Source: Paguma larvata
Lineage: Eukaryota > Chordata > Mammalia > Carnivora > Viverridae
Reading direction: 5' to 3'
NCBI GenBank assembly: GCA_030068075.1
Contig: CM057826.1
Location: 67,491,312 to 67,555,311, forward strand
DNA: 64,000 bases
Shown here piece after piece: positions 36,590 to 47,794 of the stretch. The notes under the pieces were generated by a model, which worked only from the letters and a program-made list of their open reading frames with translations, was not told the DNA's origin and made no database searches. The position numbers and the translations under genes are program-made. Each line of letters begins with the position of its first letter. The stretch's first letter is position 1.

Positions 36590-37250
36590 TGTTGGAGGTT
36601 GGTGAAGGTAAGAAGTGTGATAATTCACTAGAGTCAAGGATGTGCAGGAAGGGGTATTCTCTTCAGTGGCTCGTATCAGTCAGTGTAGTCTTTCTGGAAG
36701 ACAGTGTAGCAAAATCTCTCAAAATTAAAAAGGCACCTATTCTTGGATCCAGGGGTCACACTCTAAGGAGTGACTGCAGATACCTGGCACATATTTTTTA
36801 AATTGTACTTATAAATCAGGATATTCATGGAAGTATTGTTTGCAGTGACAATGCAAAATAAATAACAAAATGGGAGACACCTTAGATATCCATCAGAAAG
36901 GATTGCTTAAATAGATTTGCATTTTCACATGATAGAATACGGTGCAGTGATTAAGATAGACCTCTGCTTGTTGAGATAGAAGGATCTCGAAGATATTTTA
37001 ATTGAATAAAGAAAGCTGCAGAGCCATGTATCAAGTATGAAGCTGTTGTCTTATAAAATTAAAAGAAAAAATAAGCAAGTACATATACTGTAAACAAGTA
37101 TATACATCAAACAATTTTTTATAAGCAATTATATGAAATCTTAAGAGCAATTACTTTTGGGTAATGAAAAAGTAGTTTTTATTTTTTGTTTCGTACCTCT
37201 CAGTACACCTTATACTTTCTGAACTAAGACATGGTAATGTAATACTTTTT
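36590..37250 (+). repeat. Old L1 (L1M-type) 3' region
   Basis: The order matches an L1M 3' end: GTGTAGTCTTTCTGGAAGAC, TCTTGGATCCAGGGGTCACA, AGATATCCATCAGAAAGGAT, ACACATGATAGAATACGGTG (start, approximately), and the 'TAATGTAATACTTTTTAAAA' close. Mutated; no coding potential. Confidence 0.65.
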
Positions 37251-37259
37251 AAAATGGTG

Positions 37260-38325
37260 ATAGGGTTTACTTCAGATTTTCTGTCTCCTCACCCTCCACC
37301 CTTATTCCTACTTTAATGATTAAATAACACAAGCTACAACAAGGAAACAAACAAAAATCAGCAAGCGACTGAGGGGTTATATAAAACACAAAAACAATTA
37401 TGTTTTCAGTGAGCAGAGATGGTGAAAAACACCCTTCAAAATAGGTCATTATTAATAGTTATTTGTTGTCTTGTTAGTTTAAAACACGATGCAGAGGTCA
37501 GGACAGTAATGGCTAAAGCCAATTGGTCATTAACTGTGGTAATCATTGACCTTAAAAAGGAGAATTGGTCTTCTAAATGATTTTCTGAAGTTGTTAATAA
37601 CTGTATTTGAAGATTAGCAGTTATATTGTGATGGTGACAAGCGTGCCAAAAGACATTGGCCCCATTCATATGAAAAATTATGTTTTCGGTGTGTAATTTG
37701 CAATAGTATTCATCAAAATTATTCATTCTTTCTAAAAGGAAAAAATTGATTGGTAGCAGTCACAGTGCCAAGGTTAGCATTAATGGTGCTGAAACATCTA
37801 AATTTCCTGGCTTTTAAACCTTTTAAAAACCTTTGAAGAGATTTATATGGCATCTTAGATATGTAACAGTTCTTAAAATATAATAAGGTCACTTTTTTCT
37901 TGCATGCAAAAAATATATTTTCCTAGATGTAGAGGAGAGTCGTGTCAGCTTCCCTTAACTGTTTTTACATTCTCTTTATTCGTTGGGGTTTACTCTTGGG
38001 TAAAGGAAAGAGAAGGTGGTTTCCCTGCCCTAATGTGGTGGCTCTGGTGTGATTTCCCTGCACTCATATTTCGTTACTATAGGAACATGTCTCCTTGTGG
38101 GCACGTGACCTCTACTAGCGTGTTCCAGAAAATACGGGTCTTAGCTCTGCACTGCTCCTCAGGGCATCTTGCTTGCAGTAGTGGGTTATGAACGGAGGCA
38201 ACAGTATTTCTGAATACAGAAGTGCAGTGTTCCGTTTTCTTTGTTCTGTATAAGTTGCATTCTTTTGCAAGTTCATGGCCTTACAAAGGTAGGCCTTCCT
38301 AACCAGCTTCGCTCTGCAAATAAAT
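37260..38325. other. Repeat-free intron
   Basis: No repeat signature. 37440-37860 looks unusually non-repetitive and is listed as a conserved-element candidate. A 96-codon reverse open frame (37436-37726) has no family similarity. Confidence 0.45.
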
Positions 38326-38333
38326 TAAACGTA

Positions 38334-38501
38334 GGGGCACCTAGGTGGCTCAGTCTGTTAAGTGTCTGAAATTGGCTGAGGTCATGATCTCACTGCTCAT
38401 GGGTTTGAGCCCCGTGTCAGGCTCTGTGCTGACAGCTCAGACCCTGGAACCTGCTTTGGATTTTGTGTCTCCCTCTCTCTCTGCCCCTCCGCTGCTGCTT
38501 G

Positions 38502-38543
<42 letters not shown>

Positions 38544-38572
38544 ATTAAACATTAAAAAATTTTTTTAAAAAC
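38334..38572 (+). repeat. CAN-SINE, sense, with expanded (TC)n
   Basis: GGGGCACCTAGGTGGCTCAG head, GTTTGAGCCCCGTGTCAGG B-box region, full core. Its CT part contains an uninterrupted (TC)n run at about 38514-38540. Confidence 0.94.
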
Positions 38573-38774
38573 AAATATGTTAAAAATAGAATTCTCCTAA
38601 TTTATAATAAAATGTGCATGGTGCTGTATATAATACTGATTAGATATGTTTCTGTAAATTAACATGCTAGTACAGAATATAACAGTATATTTTATACTGT
38701 TTGGCCAGATCATCCACAGAATCAGCTTTCATTTTTAATCCTTTGTTTCTGCTGTAGTTAAAAATCATGATCAG

Positions 38775-38985
38775 GGGCGCCTGGGTGGCTCAGTCGGTTG
38801 GGCGGCCGACTTCAGCTCAGGTCATGATCTCGCCATTCGTGGGTTCAAGCCCCGCGTCAGGCTCTGTGCTGACAGCTCAGAGCCTGGAGCCTGCTTCCGA
38901 TTCTGTGTCTACCTCTCTCTCTGTCCCTTTCCCTGTTCATGCTGTGCCTCTATGTCTCTCAAAAATAAATAAACATTAAAAAAAA
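38775..38985 (+). repeat. CAN-SINE, sense, well preserved, with perfect target-site duplication
   Basis: GGGGCGCCTGGGTGGCTCAG is an exact family head, and the tail is AAAAATAAATAAACATT plus an A run. AAAAATCATGATCAG (15 bp) is identical on both sides (38761-38775 and 38986-39000, within one base). This is among the youngest-looking insertions here. Confidence 0.97.
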
Positions 38986-39000
38986 AAAAATCATGATCAG

Positions 39001-39325
39001 GATTTTCTATTAGGTGCTTTCCTGACTTGTTGCATCCCTTTTGTAGCAGCGAGAGAGACTGAAATTCTCCTCTGTTAAAGCCGTAAGGAGGATAAAGCAT
39101 GCTTAGTCATTATAGTGCAGGATCAGGAAGGTGTTAGGTCTCCAGGCCAGGGGATCAAGATCATGTGCCCATTTGCTGGTTGAGAGAGAGAAGGGAATGG
39201 AAAAGAGAGATTGCAATGGGTTGAATCTGGCTTTGAATTTTTCTCAGCCTGTTCTTGCTTTAATGTTTGTATGTCAAATATAATTTAGAAATCTCAAATG
39301 AAGGAAGGTCTAGTGTTGTTAATCT
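39001..39325. other. Intron, nothing recognised
   Basis: Unique-looking sequence. Confidence 0.4.
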
Positions 39326-39329
39326 TTTA

Positions 39330-39835
39330 ACTTTTTCTCTTTCTCCTCTGGACTTTCTAATGTTAGAAGATTCTTTCTTTTATTGTTTCCTTTCCTTTCA
39401 AGAACTTCCTCTTGTTCTTTAGAGTAGGTCTGCTGGCAACAAATTTTTAAGTTTCTCTTTATCTGTGTCTTGGTTTCCAGTTCATTCTTGAAGGATACTT
39501 TTGCTGGTTACAGGATTCTGGCTTGCATTTCTTTTCTCAGCACTTGAAAAATACTGTCCTGTTTGCCTCTGGTGTCCACAGTTTCTGATGAGAAACCTCT
39601 TGTAATATTGAATTGTTTTTTGAATTTCAACCGTAGAGAGATTTAGCTACTTTCAAGATTTGTTTTGGTCTTCAATGTTTAGAGTTTGATTATGATATGT
39701 CTTGGCATTTTTTTTTTTTTTTTTGGTCATGTTGGGGATTCGCTCATCTTCTTGAATTTGTAGATTTATTTAACTAATTTAGCTAAATTCTCTGGATTAT
39801 CTTTTTGTCTTATATATCCCTGATTGGTGCTGGAG
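39330..39835 (-). repeat. Old L1-type element, antisense
   Basis: AGTAGGTCTGCTGGCAACAA, TGAAGGATACTTTTGCTGGT, TTTCTGATGAGAAACCTCTT and TTTGATTATGATATGTCTTG follow the order of a common antisense old-L1 segment. Confidence 0.65.
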
Positions 39836-39839
39836 AAGC

Positions 39840-40275
39840 CAGAAATCTGGAAATATCAATGAGCACAGACAAAAACCAAACAAATAAATAAAAAAACCAT
39901 CAAAAAATGGCCTCAGGAAAACTCTGCTGTCTTGCTGTTTCTAGTCAAAGGATCAGAGTCTGAATGTGTTTGTTTTATATATGATGCCTAGGATTTTTGC
40001 TGTACTTAGTGGGAAGAATAGAATCGTTCATCCTGTTCTGGAACCACAGTGCTAGCTCGGATGTTAATTCCTGACACCCGATGGGTAGGAATCATGTTCC
40101 TTCCCAGCTCTGTGTGCATGAGTGTTACAAACTGTCAGAAGCCGTGAGTGTTTTGAAGATGTTTAGAAGACGGTAAAAGTTAAATGGCATGAATAAAAAT
40201 TAAAATATGCTCAAAACTTTTTAAAAGTCAACTTTGAAGATCATAAATTTATATACATTAATTTTAAAGGCATAT
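39840..40275. other. Intron, nothing recognised
   Basis: May include the worn edge of the preceding L1 (A-rich stretch 39875-39905). Otherwise unique-looking. Confidence 0.35.
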
Positions 40276-40291
40276 TATGTTAAAAATTTCA

Positions 40292-40504
40292 TTTTTTAAA
40301 AAAATATTTTTTATTTATTTTTGAGAGAGAAACAGAGCACGAGTAGGGGACGGACAGAGAGAGAGCGAGACACAGAATCCAAAGTAGGCTCTAGGCTCTG
40401 AGCTGTCAGCACAGAGCCCGGTACAGGGCTTAAACTTGTGAACTGTGAGATCATGACCTGAGCCGAAGTCGGATGCTTAACCGACTGAGCCACCTAGGCG
40501 CCCC
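40292..40504 (-). repeat. CAN-SINE, antisense, with target-site duplication
   Basis: Full copy ending CTGAGCCACCTAGGCGCCCC. ATGTTAAAAATTTCA (40277-40291) and ATGTCAAAAATTTCA (40506-40520) are the 15-bp duplication with one change. Confidence 0.95.
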
Positions 40505-40624
40505 GATGTCAAAAATTTCAAGTCTGGGGCTTAGAATGATTCTGATATTAACAGAAAAACAAATTTAATTATACTCTCTTTATTTTTATGCAAATGACCT
40601 TATTTATGAAAAAGCCTTAATCTG

Positions 40625-40730
40625 ATAGTCTTATCTTCATTTTACAGAATGCGAAACTGGGGTACAGAAGATTCAGTAATGTGTCCAAGGTGCCTAGGGC
40701 AGAGCCAGAATTTGGTACCTGGATTTTTTC
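40625..40730 (-). repeat. MIR fragment
   Basis: CTTCATTTTACAGAATGCGA, AACTGGGGTACAGAAGATTC and GGGCAGAGCCAGAATTTGG: the reverse MIR core. Confidence 0.75.
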
Positions 40731-40734
40731 ATTC

Positions 40735-41115
40735 TTACCATATATTTTGTATATTCATATCTCTAGGCCCTTGAGCCTCTTATTTTGTTGTGGTCCTTCC
40801 TTACCTCCTTGCCTGGAATGATCTTTTAAAGATCTTTCTTTTTGCAACTTTCGTGATAGCATTTGGTCCCTTTACACATTTATAAAACAAATTGCTTTGT
40901 CTTCTGTGATCCCAAAGCAATTTTGCAAAACTATTTTAGCATTTATCTCATGTTATTATGGATATTTGTGTATATTACCCTCCACTACCACTGCACACAC
41001 ATACATATTAGACTGACCCTTTACACAGTTGTGATAAACATTTATGAACTGAATTAAGATTAAAATCTGACTCCCAGTTAGGCACATACTTTCCTATGTT
41101 ACATTGCATCCTCTG
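40735..41115. other. Intron, nothing recognised
   Basis: Unique-looking sequence; 40755-40830 may be a worn L2 piece. Confidence 0.35.
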
Positions 41116-41120
41116 CATAT

Positions 41121-41254
41121 ATATAATGAACTATATAGTGTTAGGTAGGTACTTCATTCATATATAATGAACTATATAGTGTTAGGTAGGTACTAATGAC
41201 TAATATAGTGTTAGGTAGGTTAGTATAATGAACTATATAGTGTTAGGTAGGTAC
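41121..41254 (+). repeat. Short minisatellite, four copies of a ~20-bp core
   Basis: TATAGTGTTAGGTAGGT recurs four times, at about 41134, 41175, 41204 and 41236. Full units begin ATATAATGAACTA and are about 41, 30 and 32 bp apart, so the spacers differ while the core is unchanged. Confidence 0.92.
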
Positions 41255-41474
41255 AAATTACTCAAGACTTTAAGAGAACAAGCCTCTTTGACTAATTAAA
41301 CCAAAGGCCTCATTGAACAAAGATGTTTGTTTTGATGCTTTAGTGGTTTCTTTCTTTATGAAATTTTGAAAACTTAGGTTTTACCCCAGGTTAACATACA
41401 ATCTTTTCTTTCTTTTGCCAAATTAACAGATTCATTTGAAAGCAATTATATTGAGTTTGTATAATACATGGGTC

Positions 41475-41690
41475 CTTGTATTACATGGGTCCTTTACATC
41501 CATTATCTCTTAATTCTCACTACAACTTGATGGGGGCAAATACAATAATCGCTCTACTTAAGATGACAATATTAGAATTTGGAGAGATTAAGTATGTGGC
41601 TGGCATGTGATAAATTAGTGATTCAAATCCAGTTTTTGTGACTCCAGATCCAAGTCTTAACCATCTGAAGTTGTAGAGATGTCTGTTCAC
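41475..41690 (-). repeat. MIR
   Basis: CATTATCTCTTAATTCTCAC, TTTGGAGAGATTAAGTATGT, TAGTGATTCAAATCCAGTTT: reverse MIR, diverged. Confidence 0.65.
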
Positions 41691-42740
41691 CCATTTCTTT
41701 TTATATACATGCTTATACACATAGTGTTTGCCAGTTTCTGGTGTGTCCATTTTAAAAACATGAGGAAGTGGGAGAGATTTGTGGTAGAAGGAGTAAGGAA
41801 AGGTGCAAGTTGTATGTCATTTCTTCCTCATTCAGTCCCTTGTACTTGGTTTTAATTCCTGTGGTTAGAGGGAAGGGGCCCGAAGCTATATGAGAGACAA
41901 ACAGACATTGTGAGGTGGTGGGCCCCAACAGAAAGACTGGTGATTTCAGGTGGGGGGTTGCACCATGTCTTGGAGAATTGATGCCCCTGGTTCCAATGGC
42001 TCTACTTCTGCTGTGCTCTGGCACTTCCAGGGCTGGCATCTCAGGAGCTGCTGGAGATCACACTGTGACCCTGGGCAGTCATGAGAGCCAGGACAAATCT
42101 TCAGCTCTGTAACAGACATGGAGGAGCAGGACAGGTCAGCACTTTATGGGAACAGCAACTAACAGATGGGCATTTGGGCAGGAGCAAAGCATTACTCTGG
42201 GCACCTCACGATTGACTATGGGGAAAATTTAGAGTTGCTAATTTCCATCTGTCAGACTAGTGGGAAATTTTAGCTCCCTAATTAGGTCATTAAAAGCAAA
42301 ATTGACCCTATTTTATAGTCCCATATGACTGAGGTCTGGGATACCTCTGATTTATATTGTTTTCAGACAAAATATAGGTGAGAAGCTGTGTAATACAAGC
42401 ACATTATCACCATGTTGCTGAAGCAGTTTGCTTTGTGAATTCCTGGAATGTATCCCTCCACTAAACATCTCATATTTGTGTACATTGAAAGTACCTTTTA
42501 ATCATGAGTTCTAGCTATATATCTTGTTTTGTAACCTAGCTGTATGTTAGAAAAATTTCCTATTTGTATTTTGGTTCTAAACTAGTGAATTGACTCTATA
42601 TAGATTTCTTCCTGTTCCTTAAAAACTTTTTAAAAGTTTACATTTTTTTTACTATGTAGGAAAAGAAGATAAGCAGATTCTTAAAAACTTGGTTTTGGTC
42701 TATCCAAGCAAAGTGTACTTAGATGTATTATATGTTGCTT
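41690..42740. other. Intron with a relatively GC-rich, unassigned block
   Basis: 41860-42230 is clearly more GC-rich than its surroundings and has overlapping short open frames on both strands (41752-42039 minus, 41915-42112 plus). I do not recognise a gene or repeat family. 42240-42740 is AT-rich and unique-looking. Confidence 0.4.
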
Positions 42741-42759
42741 TATAGTATGTTTTCTTCTT

Positions 42760-42960
42760 CTTTTTTTTAAGTTTGTTTATTTTGAGAGAGACAGAGAGAG
42801 AGAGCAAGCTGGGGAGGGGCAGAGAGAGGGAGAGATAGAATCCCAAGCAGCCTTGGTGCTGTCAGCGCAAAGCCTGATATGGGGCTTAAACTCACAGACC
42901 GTAAGATCATAATCTGAGCCAAGATCAAGAGTTGGATGCTTAACCAACAGAGCCACCCAG
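42760..42960 (-). repeat. CAN-SINE, antisense, with target-site duplication
   Basis: AAGTTTGTTTATTTTGAGAG through CAGAGCCACCCAG. Flanks AGTATGTTTTCTTCTT (42744-42759) and AGTATATTTCCTTCTT (42959-42974). Confidence 0.93.
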
Positions 42961-43017
42961 TATATTTCCTTCTTATTGCGTAGTTTATAGAAGCAATTTT
43001 AGAAGAATAAAGGCCCT

Positions 43018-43125
43018 GGGGCACCTGGCTGCCTTAGTCAGTTGAGAATGCAACTCTTAATCTTAGAGTTGTGAGTTTGACCCCCATGTAGGGTAAAGAG
43101 ATTATGTAAAATAAACCCTTAAAAA
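43018..43125 (+). repeat. Older-type CAN-SINE, short
   Basis: GGGGCACCTGGCTGCCTTAG head, GAGTTTGACCCCCATGTAGG, then AGAGATTATGTAAAATAAA. Confidence 0.87.
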
Positions 43126-43289
43126 ATGCCATTTAGAAATATAGTACTAACTTATATTTAATATTTTATATGTTAAAATAACTTATATTCTCTTTTTCCA
43201 ATTTCCAAGAAAATTTATATTTTGTTCCTTAAATTTTTCTAAACTTGTATGAAAATTTTAGGTTAAAATAAGAGAATAAAGTTTAAAAA

Positions 43290-43800
43290 GCCTTCTCCTG
43301 TGTTTTTTCCTTTATTAGCATTTTTCTCCTATGACTATAAGAGTAAAAATATGGATGTAGAACTTTGGAGAATGAGAAAAGCATAAAGAAAATTAAAATC
43401 TCACTTCTATAATCCCACCCCAAAGAGGTAGTTAACATTTTAGCTTTCAGTTTTTTCTCTCTGCATTTATACTTAATAGAATCATATTTCTACTCCTAAT
43501 AATTGTATATTCTGCTTTTTCAATTACATGGTATTTTCCTACTTCATTAAATATTTTAAGAAATATGATCTTTCCTGGCCACATAGCACTCCATCAAAAA
43601 TATATACCGTCATTCAACCATTTTAATACATTTGAGAGGTTTTAGTTTTTTCATTACTATAGATAGTGCTGCAGTGAGCATTCTGGTCCACAAATCTGTT
43701 TGCTTCTCTGCTTAGCCTGTTGTGTAGAGGTCCCCAGAAGTGTTCTTCCTGGGTTAAAAATGTGTAAACATCTTTAAGACTTTTACACTGTAGTTTAAAT
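43290..43800. repeat. Old LINE-like relic
   Basis: TATAATCCCACCCCAAAGAG, GGTAGTTAACATTTTAGC, a 'CCATCAAAAATATATACCGT' variant of the 'cattccattgtatggat' region, and ATAGTGCTGCAGTGAGCATT follow the order of a common old dispersed repeat. Confidence 0.5.
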
Positions 43801-43947
43801 AAATATAATGAAATCATCTAGCATAGAACCTGGTGAATAGGCACTCAAATACTGACTTTTTTTTTAAGAATAGAAATTCTGCATTTTATTTGTTGTTTCA
43901 TCCTCGTTGATAATGGCTTTTCCAGTACCTGCCTTTCCTGGAGTGTT

Positions 43948-44041
43948 TAAAAAGTAAATTGTATAGCTAAAGTGGGGTTCGAACTCCTGACCCTGAAATC
44001 AAGAGTCGCATGCTCTATCTACGGAGGTAGTCAGGTACCCC
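43948..44041 (-). repeat. Older-type CAN-SINE fragment, antisense
   Basis: AAGTGGGGTTCGAACTCCTG, ATCAAGAGTCGCATGCTCTA and GTAGTCAGGTACCCC: the tRNA-like part in reverse. Confidence 0.85.
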
Positions 44042-44054
44042 TCCTGAATTCCTT

Positions 44055-44093
44055 TGTTTCTTTGTTTCTTTCTTTTCTTTCTTTCTTTTCTCT

Positions 44094-44137
<44 letters not shown>

Positions 44138-44230
44138 TCCTTCTTTCTTTTTTTCATCCATTCATTCATCCATCCATTCATCCATTCATTCATTCATCCA
44201 TTCATCCATTCAATCGTTCATTCATTCATG
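44055..44230. repeat. Compound tetranucleotide microsatellite, (CTTT)n then (CATT/CATC)n
   Basis: 44055-44153 is (TTTC)n-like with interruptions, and 44154-44230 is (ATTC)n mixed with (ATCC). Open frames on both strands across it are repeat-derived. Confidence 0.96.
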
Positions 44231-44400
44231 TATTCAATAGATGTTTATTGAGCACCTACTATCTGTCAGGCCCTGTGCTACTGGTACATGTTAACTTGGA
44301 CTTGGGGAAAGCATCATGGAAATACTTGAAAACTTCCTTGACCCCTATACCTAGAGAGATGAATCAATTCCTGACCTTGTAAAACATGAGCTCTCCCCTT
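44230..44400 (+). repeat. Ancient LINE-like head fragment (L2/L3 type)
   Basis: TATTCAATAGATGTTTATTG, AGCACCTACTATCTGTCAGG and CCCTGTGCTACTGGTACATG: same family as at 32940. Confidence 0.6.
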
Positions 44401-44404
44401 TCTA

Positions 44405-45705
44405 AGCTTCTAATTTAAAAAATGAAGTGAAACAGATTTATACCATTGACTTTTTAATTTTTTTCTGCCAGAACTGACAAAGAAAATGCCTCCTTTGCAT
44501 TCATGTTACTAAGCATGGCTTCTTTTGTCAAGGTTAAGTGTGTGTACCAAGTGGACTAGGTCAAGGGTGGGTAATGGACTCACCATCTTACTTCCAATTA
44601 TTATGGGAACCTTATTAAACGAGGTGGGATTTCATAAGCTGTTTGAAATGTAAGAAAGAACATTTAGTGAGCTATGAATGTATTTGTCTGACATGATGAA
44701 AAATGTATAACCTAATTTTAGGTTTTGTTTTTTGATGATAGGTTTTCTTGTTTAAAGAATGTTAACGTGAATATGTAAGAAATGTTCTATATTCATACAT
44801 TAGGGTGTTTGTACTTTTTTTTTAAGCAAGTGATTATTGTCTTTCATTTATGATTAAAACACAGATTGTTAAGGCTTTATACCTGGGTTAGATTTTATTC
44901 ATCCTGGGAAGCATTTTCTCCTGTTAAAATATTAAAGCCTAATGTGAAGTATTTTCACAAACACAGGTGACTTTTTGAAGGTTGTGCTCTTGCTTCTGTG
45001 CATTTTCTTTTTGCATATTATATATAAGCCTCCCAGAGAGGGGTGTGTTCTTTGTTCGTATAGAATATTATACATTTAAATGAAGTCTATTTATATATTC
45101 ATGAGTTAAACACTTGTAGAAACCTTCCTTATAATCACAGGTAAAAATTTTTGCTCTTCTACCTATTACCCAATACCTTGTGTATTTAAAAACTTGTTAC
45201 AAAGCCTGATTTTGGGTGTATACACTTTGTTGTGCTTTACAAAGTCTTTAACAATGATAGGAATATGCTGTCAAATCTAAGGGCTTAGAGTAAAATAATT
45301 TGTCAAGTTACATTAATAATAGAATCAGTGTACCCTAACAAAATAAAGTTATTTGGATTATTTCCTTTTATTACCTATTATTTAAAATGTATTGCAAAAT
45401 ACAGGTAAACCTGTTGTGTACAGTTAAGCTTGTTACTGATATTTTACCACCGTAAAGACTCATTTAACTTTTTTTTTTCCCCTTGATACAAAACTTCAGC
45501 CTAGCAGACATTTATAGAGTCGAACAGTTTATGTTTTGGCCTTTCTATTCATGATGACTTGGTGGTGGGTAGGTGGGACATATTATAACAGAGGTTTTCA
45601 TTAAATGCTGATGTACAACCTATCAAGTATAATGACAGGAATAAAAGGTAACCGAATACAGTAATGTTTCAGGTTCAAGGAAATGGGGAAAGGAAATGTA
45701 TACAT
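44405..45705. other. Intron, nothing recognised
   Basis: Unique-looking AT-rich sequence. Confidence 0.4.
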
Positions 45706-45709
45706 TGAG

Positions 45710-45925
45710 TAGTGGCTAACTTTTATTGACACTTCGCACGGTAGGTGTGTAGCACATAGATTCTCTTGGAATACTCATAAGAATTCCATTAGGTCCATAT
45801 CTTGTTTTCACACTTTTTGGATAATTAATAACTTCTCTAAAGTCACACAGCTAGAGAGAGATGGAGTTGGACTGCAACCCAGGCAGTCTGGGTTCAGTGA
45901 TTTCTTAGACAGCGATATAATACTG
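45710..45925 (-). repeat. MIR
   Basis: GTGGCTAACTTTTATTGACA, AAAGTCACACAGCTAGAGAG, GACTGCAACCCAGGCAGTCT: a clear reverse MIR. Confidence 0.82.
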
Positions 45926-45929
45926 ATGA

Positions 45930-46815
45930 TTCTTTTTGAGATAGATAAAAAATGTAATATCACTGATTTGAAATTAATACAATTATTTTATTTAAAATGC
46001 TTTAATTCCATATTATGACCAGGCACTTATGAAAAAGTATAAAATGGGCATAAATTATTCAGAAGAAGCATAAGGATAAGGAAAGATCCAGAGAAGGGAG
46101 GTGAGGTGGTAAGGTGACTGATGGGAAGGGGAGAGGACAACACATGGCTTATAGAGGAAGAGGGATTCTGGCAGAGGTTGAGGAAGGAAGCAGAGAATGC
46201 CTAGTTACATAGGTGAGGAAAGAACCAGAGACAGTTTGGAAGTCTAAGTAAAATTACTTTTATCATGGCTGGCTTTTCCTTGCTTTGTGAATTTTAGCAC
46301 ACCTTTTGGAATACTAACTTTTCTGCTGTTCACAGTTCTTTCACTCTTCTTTGTGTGTTAGCCTTCTGGGACTTCATTTCATTTCATTCTTTATGATGAA
46401 ACTTCATTCAAAGTTGGATGATTCAGAATTCAAGTTGTATATATTATCTATTTTTTCCTATTTTCTTAACACATGATACACATATGCATAATGAATTTTT
46501 GGTAAGTGATCTGTCTGATGGACTTAATTTAGCCTTCAGTCATACTCTTGTGAATTTCTCTTTTGTACTCTTTGAAATGAATCCTCAAACTAACCATATC
46601 TGTTAATTTAAAGGTTTTATTTAGAAATAAAATAAGGTTTTACAGAATGGAAGATACTTTCAGAGAATGAACACTTTTTTTTTTTTTTGGCCAAAGAATT
46701 AATTATATGTTTATGAAACAACTACTTTATTTTCAATTATGTGTTCTTATCACTTGATGGATTTCAAATTTAGTGCTCATTAGATTATTTGGTTTTATTT
46801 TAAGTACCTTATTGA
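45930..46815. other. Intron, nothing recognised
   Basis: Unique-looking sequence; 46080-46260 is purine-rich. Confidence 0.4.
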
Positions 46816-46819
46816 TTAG

Positions 46820-46990
46820 TAATGAAAAGAGCACTGGGCTCATATGTAAACTTGGACAGGTTACTTTAACTTGTCTATTTATTTATTTGTAAAATGGAAA
46901 TCACACCTGCCCATTTATCTCACTGAGCGAGTGTACTAATATGTATGTGTACTAGAAAATACTTTGTAAGTATTGTTGCTAAATACACCT
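46820..46990 (+). repeat. MIR
   Basis: AAGAGCACTGGGCTCATATG, GTAAAATGGAAATCACACCT, and a TTTGTAAGTATTGTTGCTAA end. Confidence 0.72.
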
Positions 46991-46994
46991 ATGG

Positions 46995-47790
46995 TTGTTA
47001 CATTAGTAGATTGCTTTTAGATTCCCCTTTCCATTAACTAAAAGATGAGCAGATGCAGAAATTCTTCTGTTTCATTTAGATTATCCAAATATTGAATTTC
47101 AGTAAACTAAAGCAGTATTAGTTAAAGAAACTTGGTCAGCAAATTGCAAGGAAGTGGTTAAGTCATACCCAGCCTATCATAGATCTTTTTAATAGGGACA
47201 AATATCTATGCCATTAATTCTGGACCAATGTCTTTCCCTTTCACAATACTTTTAATGCATAAAGATAAATCTCTTTATCAGCCAATCTGACTTTTCCAAA
47301 CCCAGACTAACATTAAGCAAGATAGAATGAGCAAAAATCAGGGAAGGTCAAATAAGCAATCAAATGATCAGATTCTCATTGGACACTAATGGAATTTTAG
47401 ACTTTTAGAAAATGATTAGTTATGAATTTCAGTGCCCTGTTGACAAAGGGTCAGTTTTTGTAAAATTATGGTAAAATCTTAATGAGATTTTTAAATCACT
47501 GTGTTGGATTATTATCTCCATAAAAACTATACATAGTTCATATTAAGTCTCACATGAACATTTTTGCTGAAAAGATAATGGTATTATGGCCATGATTTTT
47601 AAAAGAGCCCTTATCTTTTAGAGATTTTTTGAAATATTTGCTGATAAATGTGATGTTTTAGAAGTGGATGGGGCTATCAATGAAACAAAGTTGGCCATGA
47701 ATTAGCAATTACTGAAGCTAGATGATTGGAAAATGGAGGTTTATTTTACTATTTTGTCTACTATTATATATTTTTGAAATTTTTTGTAAT
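46995..47790. other. Intron, nothing recognised
   Basis: Unique-looking sequence with 47640-47720 of slightly higher complexity. Confidence 0.4.
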
Positions 47791-47794
47791 AAAA

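Noticed and set aside
38775..38850. tRNA gene at SINE heads
   Set aside because: The heads are tRNA-derived with A and B boxes, but they do not fold as intact tRNAs and continue into SINE bodies.
41121..41254. CRISPR-like array
   Set aside because: Four short AT-rich cores with uneven spacers in a mammalian intron; this is a minisatellite.
43972..44382. 136-codon open frame through the tetranucleotide array
   Set aside because: Repetitive Phe-Leu-Ser and His-Pro-Phe-Ile pattern is a direct translation of (CTTT)n and (CATT/CATC)n.
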